Origin: PVC group bacterium
GTDB taxonomy: Bacteria; Verrucomicrobiota; Kiritimatiellia; CAIKKV01; CAITUY01
Reading direction: 5' to 3'
DNA: 57,033 nucleotides
Assembly: GCA_945890715.1 (NCBI GenBank)
Contig: CAMDCX010000009.1
Span: 1 to 57,033 of the forward strand
Shown here piece by piece: positions 16,414 through 23,955 of this stretch. The translations under genes were made by a program, and so were the position numbers. Numbering within the stretch: the first letter of the stretch is position 1; every line of letters begins with the position of its first letter. The notes beneath the pieces were generated by a model, which made no database searches, was not told the DNA's origin, and was given only the letters and a program-made list of their open reading frames with translations.

Positions 16414-17523
16414 TTAGGCGCGGGCCAGGATTCGCTCCATCGCGTCCGCCTGAGCCTCCATACTCTCGACCATTTTGAATTGAACACGGCACCGGTCAAG
16501 GTTCTGGCCGGGCCGTTTTGTCTTGAAGTAGACATCCCCCTGAAGGTAGTCCGTCAGGAATCGCATCCCGATCATCAGTGTGATCAATCGCCCGGAAAAA
16601 ACAAGCTCCTCCCGTTCGGCAGGGTTGATGAACCGCGCCTCAGACAAGTAGCCGCGCGCAATCGGCTCGAACATTTCAATCCGCATCCGGACCTTACCCA
16701 GGTCCCGTTCATCCTCAGGCGCCGCGGCGGTGGCACTGCGAACCATGTCGCCAAAATCATACAGGGCCAGCCCCGGCATGACCGTATCGAGATCAACAAC
16801 ACACACTCCCTTTCCTGTGGCCTCGTCAAGCATCACATTATTGAGTTTGGTGTCGTTATGGGTGATCCGCTCGGGGATTTCCCCCTTGGCATGGCGCTCC
16901 AGCAGGTGCCCGCACTGGGCGGCGCGCCGCTCGACAAATGCGATTTCAGAACGGGTCTCCACGGCCCGATTGCATCCATCCGTAGCAATCGCCGACTGCA
17001 AGGCTTTCAGCCGGATCGGCGTGTTGTGGAAATCGGGAATCGTCTCATGCAACCGCGGCGCAGGGAGGTCGGCCAGCAGATTCTGAAACCGTGCATAAGC
17101 GCGAGCCGCCTCAAAAGCCTGCTTTTCATTCTGAATTGTATCGTAGGTCTTGGCCCCCTCGACAAACAGGTACATCCGCCACCAGTTCCCGTCGCCATCC
17201 TGGTGACAAGGCTGCGCGTCACGGGTGAACACCACGCACAAGGAATGCCGGGTGACGTCACCCACCCCCTCCGCCGTCAAGCGGGCGCGGACATGGTTGG
17301 TCACGCGCACGATGTTGTCCATGACGGCCAGGGGATCCTTGAAGATAGTATGATTAATGCGCTGGAGCAGGTAGTGCACCGGCGCTCCGGCCATATTGAA
17401 GGTTACCTTGAACGTATCATTAATATGACCGGACCCATAAGGAACGGCCCCGACAAAATCGCCCCACGCCCTGAACCGCTTGACGACATCCTGAAACTTG
17501 AACGTCCCCGCTCCACTGCTCAT
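16414..17523 (-). CDS. aminoglycoside phosphotransferase-fold sugar kinase (NahK-like)
   Basis: 369 residues, close to the 359 of Bifidobacterium N-acetylhexosamine 1-kinase. The kinase core is complete: catalytic loop ITHNDTKLNNVML (Brenner-type H-x-D-x4-N) and metal-binding CVVDLDTVMPG, followed by YDFGDMVRSA. Family members phosphorylate N-acetylhexosamines at C1; some annotations name them mucin-desulfating proteins from their genomic context. Its start overlaps the nagB stop by one base, and it is the last gene of a ROK-remnant, deacetylase, nagB, kinase operon. The position suggests phosphorylation of an amino sugar, but whether at C1 or C6 cannot be told. Confidence 0.8.
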   Translation of the reverse strand: MSSGAGTFKFQDVVKRFRAWGDFVGAVPYGSGHINDTFKVTFNMAGAPVHYLLQRINHTIFKDPLAVMDNIVRVTNHVRARLTAEGVGDVTRHSLCVVFTRDAQPCHQDGDGNWWRMYLFVEGAKTYDTIQNEKQAFEAARAYARFQNLLADLPAPRLHETIPDFHNTPIRLKALQSAIATDGCNRAVETRSEIAFVERRAAQCGHLLERHAKGEIPERITHNDTKLNNVMLDEATGKGVCVVDLDTVMPGLALYDFGDMVRSATAAAPEDERDLGKVRMRIEMFEPIARGYLSEARFINPAEREELVFSGRLITLMIGMRFLTDYLQGDVYFKTKRPGQNLDRCRVQFKMVESMEAQADAMERILARA

Positions 17524-18338
17524 CAGGCCCCCTTCCCGGCATCCGCCACATCACGATACGGAGCCCAATCGGGCTCATTCTCGAAAATCCAGCGATAGTA
17601 ATCCTTCTCCTCGAGCGCTCCCCCCGCCGCCTCATCCACAATCACCTTGCAGGCCGGATGCCACTGGAGCGCGGAGGCGGTGACCATCGAAGTCACAGGT
17701 CCTTCGAGCGCCTTCGCCATGATCGCGGCCTTACTCGCCCCTGTCGCCAGCAACACAATCTCCCGTGCATCCAGAATCGTTCCCACCCCCATGGTTATCG
17801 CCCGCCGGGGCATGAGGTGCGGCTCATCGCCGAACACCGTCGAATTGACGGCAATGGTGTCAGGGGTGAGCGACTTGTCGCGCGTACGGGATCGCAATGA
17901 CGACAACGGCTCGTTGAAGCCGATGTGTCCATCGTGTCCGATCCCGAGCAACTGCAGATCCAGGCCGCCGCAGGCCGCTATTTTCTCCTCGTAGCGGCGG
18001 GCCGCCGCCTTGAGATCAACGGCCATGCCGTCGGGCAGGTGCGTATTGCGTAAATCAATGTTCACGCGGCTGAACAAGTGCTTCTTCATATAAGAGTGAT
18101 ACGAGTGGGGATCGTCCGGCATCAGCCCGATATATTCATCGAGGTTGAAGGTCCGACACAGGGAGAAGTCCAGCCCCTCGTTCGTGTGCAGTCCCGCCAG
18201 GATGTCATAGACCACTTCCATGGTGCGCCCGGTGGCCAATCCAAGCACCAGGTCATGCTTCTCGCGCAATCGTGCGGCAATCAAGCGGGCCGTCAATTGG
18301 GCCGCATCCCCGGCCGTAGGTCTCAGAATCACTTCCAT
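17523..18338 (-). CDS. nagB: glucosamine-6-phosphate deaminase
   Basis: 271 residues from the ATG preceded by GGAGG; a start 6 codons earlier has no such site. It converts glucosamine-6-phosphate to fructose-6-phosphate and ammonia. The catalytic residues are all visible: Asp67-Glu68 in FNLDEYIGL, Asp136, His138 and Glu143 in GIGHDGHIGFNEP. The allosteric details of the E. coli enzyme cannot be judged. It overlaps the upstream PIG-L gene by 10 bases, and the kinase follows with a one-base overlap. No nagA is present nearby, so the PIG-L deacetylase may supply the deacetylation step. Confidence 0.93.
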   Translation of the reverse strand: MEVILRPTAGDAAQLTARLIAARLREKHDLVLGLATGRTMEVVYDILAGLHTNEGLDFSLCRTFNLDEYIGLMPDDPHSYHSYMKKHLFSRVNIDLRNTHLPDGMAVDLKAAARRYEEKIAACGGLDLQLLGIGHDGHIGFNEPLSSLRSRTRDKSLTPDTIAVNSTVFGDEPHLMPRRAITMGVGTILDAREIVLLATGASKAAIMAKALEGPVTSMVTASALQWHPACKVIVDEAAGGALEEKDYYRWIFENEPDWAPYRDVADAGKGA

Positions 18339-19219
18339 GACACATCCTCCAACCATTGTTTCATCACACGCTCCCCTGTCGGGAGGAACCTGGCGCTCCC
18401 CGCCGCAAGGTCATGCCGCGCCCTGTCGCGCCAGAGGCCAACCCGATACAACGTGGCAAACCGGTAATCGGGTGCAGCCCCGCCCTGCCCGCCCACAATT
18501 TCGCCACCACGCCGAACAGTATCCTGCATCCAGGCGGGCAGCGTCAAATGATAGGGATTTCGCTGAACCTCACCCACATGCAGCGATAGTGCCGCCACCA
18601 AGTCCGCAACCTCCGAAACACTCGACTCCACCATCAGGTTCGGCGTTGCCATCGCACCCCAGAACTCGGTTTCAATCAGCCCGCACCGGAATCCCGCCGG
18701 CAGGGTGGCCAAGGCATCCATGACCAGATGATGAGTCCCGATGTGCGAGGCATTCCAATCCGCACTGTGGGGAAATACCACAAACTTGGGCTGGTGGCGC
18801 GTCAGAATTTTTTGGATGACCTCAACGGCGCCGCACCAGTGATCGGGCTCTTCAACGCGGGCCTTGGGTGTAATTCGGGAAAGCCCTCCCGGCGTTGAGC
18901 ATTCAACAGACCAGTTCAGAAAGGAACAGGCCTTCTGGAGCTCGGACCAACGGGCGGCCTGACGGGCCTTATTACTACCCAGCGTCACGGCGACATTCAC
19001 AATCTGTAATCCCGCCTCCCGGGCCAGGCGAAGCGGCAGCGCACCCGTAATACACTCATCATCGGGATGCGGAGAAAACAGAAGCACCTTCCCTGCATCC
19101 GGGCTGTCCTTGGAAGACGGAGGCGAATGCAAACCGCCCAAAGGAAGGGAACGCCCGGCCTTTGCCCATTCGTCAAACTGGGTGATCCATGGCAGATAAG
19201 GATTATGATGACTCGTCAT
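18329..19219 (-). CDS. PIG-L/LmbE-family N-acetylglucosaminide deacetylase
   Basis: 296 residues from the ATG with GGAGGTGA upstream. The zinc-binding motif HPDDE (in LLFSPHPDDECITGAL), the central VVFPHSADWNASHIGTHH block (second metal ligand region) and a FWGAM segment mark the PIG-L/LmbE fold, which removes acetyl groups from GlcNAc-type substrates. In Bacteroidetes, NagB can be fused to an LmbE-like domain, so the gene pair here mirrors a known fusion. It overlaps nagB by 10 bases, and its ATG overlaps the stop of the ROK remnant. Cytoplasmic: no signal peptide. Confidence 0.87.
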   Translation of the reverse strand: MTSHHNPYLPWITQFDEWAKAGRSLPLGGLHSPPSSKDSPDAGKVLLFSPHPDDECITGALPLRLAREAGLQIVNVAVTLGSNKARQAARWSELQKACSFLNWSVECSTPGGLSRITPKARVEEPDHWCGAVEVIQKILTRHQPKFVVFPHSADWNASHIGTHHLVMDALATLPAGFRCGLIETEFWGAMATPNLMVESSVSEVADLVAALSLHVGEVQRNPYHLTLPAWMQDTVRRGGEIVGGQGGAAPDYRFATLYRVGLWRDRARHDLAAGSARFLPTGERVMKQWLEDVSWK

Positions 19220-19539
19220 GATTTCACCTCCGGCAGACTGGCTGCGGCAACGGATTGTCCAACCCACCGCGCTTTCTCGTCGGGCATAAACACATTCACC
19301 CGTCCAGCGAGCTCAGGAAACTCCGTCTTCAGAACCTCATGGGCTTTCTCCAGAATGATTTCCCCACCGGGTCCAGAGGTAACCCGTCCCAGAATCAGCA
19401 GGTGGTCGAAGTCGTAGAATTCACGATACCACGGCACCGTATAGCCCAGATAGACCCCGATCGTTTCATAGATCCGCTGCGCCCGCTGATCGCCAGAGGC
19501 CATCAACTGCTGAACCTCTTTCAGGCGTTCGGGTAAAGT
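19216..19539 (-). pseudogene. ROK-family protein, C-terminal remnant
   Basis: The last about 105 residues match the C-terminal lobe of ROK regulators/sugar kinases (LPERLKEVQQLM, YETIGVYLGYTVPWY, HLLILGRVTSG, VGQSVAAASLPEV). The N-terminal two thirds, including the HTH or ATP site, is missing; upstream of LPERL the frame is unrelated. The stop overlaps the PIG-L start (ATGA), so this was the first gene of the amino-sugar operon and most likely its regulator or a sugar kinase. The cut coincides with the cut in the divergent AraC fragment, which points to a single deletion that also removed the promoter between them. Confidence 0.75.
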
Positions 19540-19807
19540 GCTCCGGACAGACGACCTGGCGCATTGCGTCCATCTGTCGTCCAGTCGCCTAAGGGCGCGC
19601 TTCAAACACACCCTCGGGATCGGGCTTGGGGAGTTCATCCGCAATACGCGCATTCACCGCGCGTGCAGCCTGCTAAACAGCACCGACCTGAGCGTCTCCC
19701 AGATCGCTGATCAATGCAGATTCAACTCCGTCTATGCGTTCAGCCGCACCTTCCGGAACATCGTCGGCACCCCCCCAACCCTTTTCCGGCGCGACAGGCA
19801 ACAGTGA
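19538..19807 (+). pseudogene. AraC-family regulator, C-terminal HTH remnant
   Basis: About 89 residues equal to the double helix-turn-helix domain only: VHLSSSRLRARFKHTLG, FIRNTRIHRACSLL, LSVSQIADQCRFNSVYAFSR and GTPPTLFRR. The N-terminal sensor domain is absent, and there is no proper start (the frame opens with GTG at 19538 without a binding site). It is divergent from the ROK remnant and abuts it within a few bases. Possibly still able to bind DNA if expressed, but most likely dead. Confidence 0.75.
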
Positions 19808-19831
19808 CTCATGAATCCTTTCTCATACTGA

Positions 19832-19874
19832 CAACACATTGATGTGTTGACATCATCACGAGTGATGCTATGGT
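19832..19874 (+). promoter_or_regulatory. vapBC promoter with two overlapping dyads
   Basis: A clear promoter: TTGACA (19847-19852), 16-base gap, TATGGT (19869-19874). The dyad CAACACATTGATGTGTTG (19832-19849) overlaps the -35 box, and CATCACGAGTGATG (19854-19867) fills the spacer. The vapB ATG is 7 bases after the -10 box, so the mRNA should be leaderless. Two dyads on a TA promoter fit binding by a VapBC complex. Confidence 0.75.
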
Positions 19875-19880
19875 GCCGCC

Positions 19881-20126
19881 ATGAGAACGACATTGACTAT
19901 CGAAGATGATGTTCTTGACCGCGCACGAACGGCTGCAGAGCGTTTGAACACGTCTTTTCGTCAGGTCATCAATGAGGCGCTTCGAGCCGGCTTGCGGACG
20001 ATCGAATCGCCCGCCAAGAGCCGACCTTATCATACCCAGCCCCACAAAATGGGTCTACGCCAAGGACGGAATGTGGATAACATCCAGGAATTGATTGCGC
20101 AGATCGAGGGAGAGAACACGCCGTGA
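19881..20126 (+). CDS. vapB: VapB-type antitoxin
   Basis: 81 residues. The N-terminus (RTTLTIEDDVLDRARTAAE, then SFRQVINEALRAGL) is a ribbon-helix-helix/DUF2191 DNA-binding domain of antitoxins; the tail (residues 50-81) would wrap the toxin. It overlaps the toxin gene by 4 bases. Transcription probably starts at or next to the ATG, as there is no Shine-Dalgarno sequence. It should repress its own promoter through the two upstream dyads. Confidence rests on the pair. Confidence 0.87.
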   Translation: MRTTLTIEDDVLDRARTAAERLNTSFRQVINEALRAGLRTIESPAKSRPYHTQPHKMGLRQGRNVDNIQELIAQIEGENTP

Positions 20127-20551
20127 TCCTCGTGGATGCCAACATTCTCCTTTATGCCGAGGATAAACTCAGCCCGCGACATGATGCCGCCCGATCCTGG
20201 TGGGATACCCGGTTATCCGGCGCCACGCCGGTGTGTCTTTGTTGGACCGTCCTGGGTGCCTTCATCCGGATCAGCACCAATCCCCGCGTCTATGATCATC
20301 CCCTGTCCCTGGAGCAGGCCTTATCCCGTGTACAAAGCTGGCTCGATCAACCCTGTACCCGCATGATTCAGCCCACCCAACAACATTGGACGGTTTTCAA
20401 GAAAATGCTACTTGGAGGGCAGGCCACGGCCAATCTCGTCACAGATGCCCATCTGGCGGCATTGTCCGTGGAACACGGATGCGAGTTGATCTCCACAGAC
20501 TCCGACTTTTCCCGTTTCCCTGGAATTCGCTGGCGAAATCCATTGAGCTAA
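20123..20551 (+). CDS. vapC: VapC PIN-domain ribonuclease toxin
   Basis: 142 residues. The PIN-domain acidic residues are visible: Asp5 in LVDANILLYA, a glutamate/aspartate region in the middle helices, and the C-terminal NLVTDAHLAALSVEHG and ISTDSDFSRFPGIRW segments with the conserved aspartates. Such toxins cleave tRNA or rRNA; this one resembles the larger group annotated as TA-system VapC with a TDSDFxRFPGxxW ending. Overlap with vapB implies coupled translation. It appears intact. Confidence 0.9.
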   Translation: MILVDANILLYAEDKLSPRHDAARSWWDTRLSGATPVCLCWTVLGAFIRISTNPRVYDHPLSLEQALSRVQSWLDQPCTRMIQPTQQHWTVFKKMLLGGQATANLVTDAHLAALSVEHGCELISTDSDFSRFPGIRWRNPLS

Positions 20552-20654
20552 GTACTCGGCTGCCGTCGATGCGAAGGAAAAGGAGCCACCGGGTACGCCA
20601 ACCATCCGTCACATCACGCACATCACGATAAGAAGCCCAGTTCGAAATAAAGAC

Positions 20655-22559
20655 TCAATACATCACGGCATACATCAGAATATTCTGCCCCAACCGGATC
20701 GCCTCACTGTCGTTGTAGCCCAGGGCATAGGGATTCTGGGACATCTCCCAACACCCGGCCATGCCATAGGGGCTGTACACCACCGCATAATGTCCATGCA
20801 GTTTTATTCCCTCCAGTCGGGGCTCAATGACCGACCGGCCCAACCGGCCGGAAAGCAGGGGTGTGACTGTCATTCTTTTGACTCGATTGGGCTCGGCGAA
20901 AAGGGTGTCATCCCGCGATACCGACGCCAACGGGGAATCCGGCAGAACCCGCTGTAACTCCACCCTGAACGCCTGATCGAAATCGCGCCGCCCACAACAC
21001 GCCTCGGCAAACAGGAATCCGCCGCTCTCCAAGTACTTTCTTAACGCGTAAAGCTCGGCTTTTGTCAGCTGAAACCCCTCATGACCAGACAGATAAAGGA
21101 ACGGCAGATCAAACAGGCCCGGATCCGTAAGACGCACTTCCCGGATCGCCGATTGAACCGAAACGGAGGTCTTCCGGCTGAAGGTTTTTAACAACATCGG
21201 CAATGCAAAAGGCCGGGGTTTCCACTCCCGCCCAACGATCACCTGCCCGATGCGCAACCGATCAAAATCTGCCTTTTTTGATTCCTGGATTTCCACGGCG
21301 GGGATCCGCTCCGATTTGACCCAGCCCCGCCAGGCAATCACATAGGACGCCAGATTGACACCCAACCGCAAAGACTCCTCGGAATGGCGTCCGGGCACTA
21401 GCCCCCCGCGCGACACCAGTGCCACGGTACGGCACCGTACGGTTATTCCTTCCACTTCAGGCAGACCACCAGACCGCCCTTTCGTCAGATCATAATAGGA
21501 CCCAAATACCGGATGCGCCGGATCCAGACGATCCAGCGAATAATCCCGAAAAATAATTCCTAGTTCACGCCTGGCTGAATCGTAAAAGGGCTTCGACCCC
21601 AATCCAACATCAAACACCATCGTCCCTCCTGCCAGCATGAATTTTCGAAAGACCTTCCGCTGTGGCGGCGTGAAGGAAAAATGATAATACCCCGAGACAG
21701 TGATGACAGGAATCCGTTCCGGATCAGCCGTCACCTCATCCGGGCTCCGAGTTTCGAGGCGATAGGTCAATCCGACTCGTTCCTGAAGCTCCCGGAGAAG
21801 GACTTCCAGATCACCCGATGCGGAAACTCCATGTTGAGAGCCACCGATATCCAGATTCACAAACAACACCGAATCCTTGGGTAGCTCCCGGGGACGGGTA
21901 GGCTCCATGGTGCCCATAACTCGAGCCCCCTCCTTCCCCTGTTTTCCGACATCACCAGGCTTGAACGTTCCAGCCTGAGGCGGAGCCACAAAACCCGACT
22001 CCTCAGACCCATCGCCCACTGGCGGCGGAGAATCATCCTGAAAAGCCAATTCGGGAAGTTCCTCAACAGCAACCGGAGTGGAAATCGTGCGGACAACAAC
22101 TTCCGAACATTCACTGGTGGACGCCGACCTTCGGGCGGCGTCTGATCCCGCCATGGCGGGAAGGTCGCGGGCCACCGGGGAAGATGTCCTGATTATTTCA
22201 GGAATGCTCGGCCCCTCCACCTTGTTTCTCCCCACCTGCCAAAATGCCACTACCCCGACACCGACCAACAGAATCAAAAACAAAACCGACACCGTCACCC
22301 CGAACACGGAAATCTGGCGCTTGGGGGCGCGGGCAGGCAACGACCCGACCTGACGGAGGGCTTTCATCACCCGCTCACCCGACACCGGCTTCTGGCGGGA
22401 GACCCGTAGCAACCGGTCCACCATGGCCTGAAGTGCCAATCGTTCCTGTGCCGTGTCCGATTTCTCCAGAAGCGCCATCAAACGCTCTGCTTCGGCTTCC
22501 CCCAACTGACCGTCCAGGTAATCCTCGATCAACCGGTTCTCGTCAAGGTCATCAGACAT
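20655..22559 (-). CDS. anti-sigma-like membrane protein with two tandem DUF4159 domains
   Basis: 634 residues from the ATG that overlaps the sigma-factor stop by 8 bases; a much earlier start in the same frame lies wholly inside the sigma gene. Residues 8-70 resemble anti-sigma N-terminal helices (LIEDYLDGQLGEAEAERL) without a zinc-binding HxxxCxxC. A single membrane helix follows (about 83-108), then a low-complexity linker (about 115-228) and two DUF4159 modules (about 230-418 and 436-634; the second with LYLSGHEGFQLTKAEL and AEACCGRRDF). DUF4159 resembles GATase/von Willebrand-associated folds and usually occurs in separate secreted proteins. The coupling to an ECF sigma factor suggests a cell-surface signal receptor that releases the sigma factor. 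Function is inference. Confidence 0.75.
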   Translation of the reverse strand: MSDDLDENRLIEDYLDGQLGEAEAERLMALLEKSDTAQERLALQAMVDRLLRVSRQKPVSGERVMKALRQVGSLPARAPKRQISVFGVTVSVLFLILLVGVGVVAFWQVGRNKVEGPSIPEIIRTSSPVARDLPAMAGSDAARRSASTSECSEVVVRTISTPVAVEELPELAFQDDSPPPVGDGSEESGFVAPPQAGTFKPGDVGKQGKEGARVMGTMEPTRPRELPKDSVLFVNLDIGGSQHGVSASGDLEVLLRELQERVGLTYRLETRSPDEVTADPERIPVITVSGYYHFSFTPPQRKVFRKFMLAGGTMVFDVGLGSKPFYDSARRELGIIFRDYSLDRLDPAHPVFGSYYDLTKGRSGGLPEVEGITVRCRTVALVSRGGLVPGRHSEESLRLGVNLASYVIAWRGWVKSERIPAVEIQESKKADFDRLRIGQVIVGREWKPRPFALPMLLKTFSRKTSVSVQSAIREVRLTDPGLFDLPFLYLSGHEGFQLTKAELYALRKYLESGGFLFAEACCGRRDFDQAFRVELQRVLPDSPLASVSRDDTLFAEPNRVKRMTVTPLLSGRLGRSVIEPRLEGIKLHGHYAVVYSPYGMAGCWEMSQNPYALGYNDSEAIRLGQNILMYAVMY

Positions 22560-23124
22560 GACAGCGCCCCTTCTTCTGCAAACAGGATCCAATCGCCTGC
22601 CGGGCGCGATGGAGAATAACCTTGGCGGAGTTCTCGGTAATCCGGAGGCGATCCGCCAACTCCGCCAACGGCCGATCCTTGTAATAAAATCCCTGCATGA
22701 CATCCTGGGATTTACCCTGCAACCGGGACACACAATCCTTCAGGGCAGCCAGAGTATCCTCCGGCATGTCCTCCATGACTCGGTCAATATGAGCTTCAAC
22801 ATGATGGGCAACTTCCGCCCTGAACCCGGCCTCCATCTCGCGCCGCCGATACCAGCGTCGCCGCTCATTCTGGGCCACATTGCGGGCGATGGTGCGAAGC
22901 CAGGCGGAGAAATTGGTTCCAGGCCGGTAGGAATCGAGCCGCTGATAGGCGATGAGAAACACCTCCTGGGTCAGGTCAGGCACCAGATTGGGATCGGGAA
23001 TCATGGCCGCTACAACAGCCCGGATCTTTCCCTCAAACTCGTCGACAATTTTTCCGTAATAATCGCTTTTCCCAGCACGAATCTGAGCAATTGTTTGATC
23101 CAAATTATCCATGAAAGAAATCAC
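22552..23124 (-). CDS. ECF-type RNA polymerase sigma factor
   Basis: 190 residues. Region 2 is clear (LTQEVFLIAYQRLDSYRPG, then FSAWLRTIARNVAQNERRR), and region 4 carries the HTH (YYKDRPLAELADRLRITENSAKVILHRARQ). The start is a GTG with GGGGAG at good spacing; an ATG four codons later has no site. The gene is followed with an 8-base overlap by the membrane DUF4159 protein, the natural candidate for its anti-sigma factor, and preceded after 30 bases by a secreted protein gene. ECF sigma factors with long membrane partners are frequent in Planctomycetes and Verrucomicrobia. Confidence 0.88.
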   Translation of the reverse strand: MISFMDNLDQTIAQIRAGKSDYYGKIVDEFEGKIRAVVAAMIPDPNLVPDLTQEVFLIAYQRLDSYRPGTNFSAWLRTIARNVAQNERRRWYRRREMEAGFRAEVAHHVEAHIDRVMEDMPEDTLAALKDCVSRLQGKSQDVMQGFYYKDRPLAELADRLRITENSAKVILHRARQAIGSCLQKKGRCHV

Positions 23125-23154
23125 TCAAAACTCCCCGGCAAATCCGGGCGCATC

Positions 23155-23955
23155 TTATCGCGGCTTCAACACCACACGCCAATGACTGTCGTCCGCCATC
23201 ACAATAATATTCACCCCGATATAAGTAATGGTAATCCCAGTCATCACCCCGCCCGCCTGAAGATAACCGGATTTCCCACCACGGATGGCAAATTCAACCG
23301 TATCGGCACTCACCGGCGACACCTTGACAGGCTCGAGACTGACCCGACCTGCATAAGGCAGAGCCAAGGCCTTCCCCAGATCGGATCGAGACCCCAAATG
23401 ACTTGATTCCAGAACATATAGCTGAGCACTAAGCTCCTTGATTGAACTCTCCAGCCGGTATGTCCACGGCGTGCCCCACCGATCTGTCAAAGGCGGCAGA
23501 GGCTTCATCTTCAAAGCCTTGATTGGATCCAGCGATGACGGGAATTCAATCTTCTTTAAATAGATTTTCTTCAGGGCGAATCGAACCTTTTCCCGGTCAA
23601 TCCGGGTCAACCAACCGCGCGCCATTTCGGCCCCAACGCTCTGGAGCGGGCTCGCATTCTCAGGAATCGACACCATTGACTCAAACAAAGTCACTGCGGC
23701 ATTGGTGTTCCCCATCTTGAGAAGATGCCAGGCTTCCATTCCGGAAACAACAACACAGAGGGAATCCTGGGGCGCCTTGATTTTGAATTGCTTGCACGCC
23801 GTCACCACCGCCGCATGATCCTCCGGAGTATTGGTGCTGGCCACCCAGGCCAACCACAGCCCTCGCTCATCGGGCACCGGAGATTGGGCGCGACACATCA
23901 TCCCAAAAGCCATCCCGACCGCCAGACAAACCTGAAATAACCCGCTTTGTTTCAT
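23155..23955 (-). CDS. secreted protein of unknown function
   Basis: 266 residues with a signal peptide (MKQSGLFQVCLAVGMAFGMM, cleavage possible near CRAQ-SP; the Cys before AQS could also be a weak lipobox). I do not recognise a named domain. A central stretch (about 110-190; TDRWGTPWTYRLE, LESSHLGSRSDLG) resembles the D/G-W/G-T/N-P-Y segment and C-terminal loop of pseudopilin-like proteins, but there is no N-terminal pilin helix. The start overlaps the P-type ATPase stop by 4 bases, and the sigma gene follows after 30 bases, so it may be part of that operon. Confidence 0.7.
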   Translation of the reverse strand: MKQSGLFQVCLAVGMAFGMMCRAQSPVPDERGLWLAWVASTNTPEDHAAVVTACKQFKIKAPQDSLCVVVSGMEAWHLLKMGNTNAAVTLFESMVSIPENASPLQSVGAEMARGWLTRIDREKVRFALKKIYLKKIEFPSSLDPIKALKMKPLPPLTDRWGTPWTYRLESSIKELSAQLYVLESSHLGSRSDLGKALALPYAGRVSLEPVKVSPVSADTVEFAIRGGKSGYLQAGGVMTGITITYIGVNIIVMADDSHWRVVLKPR

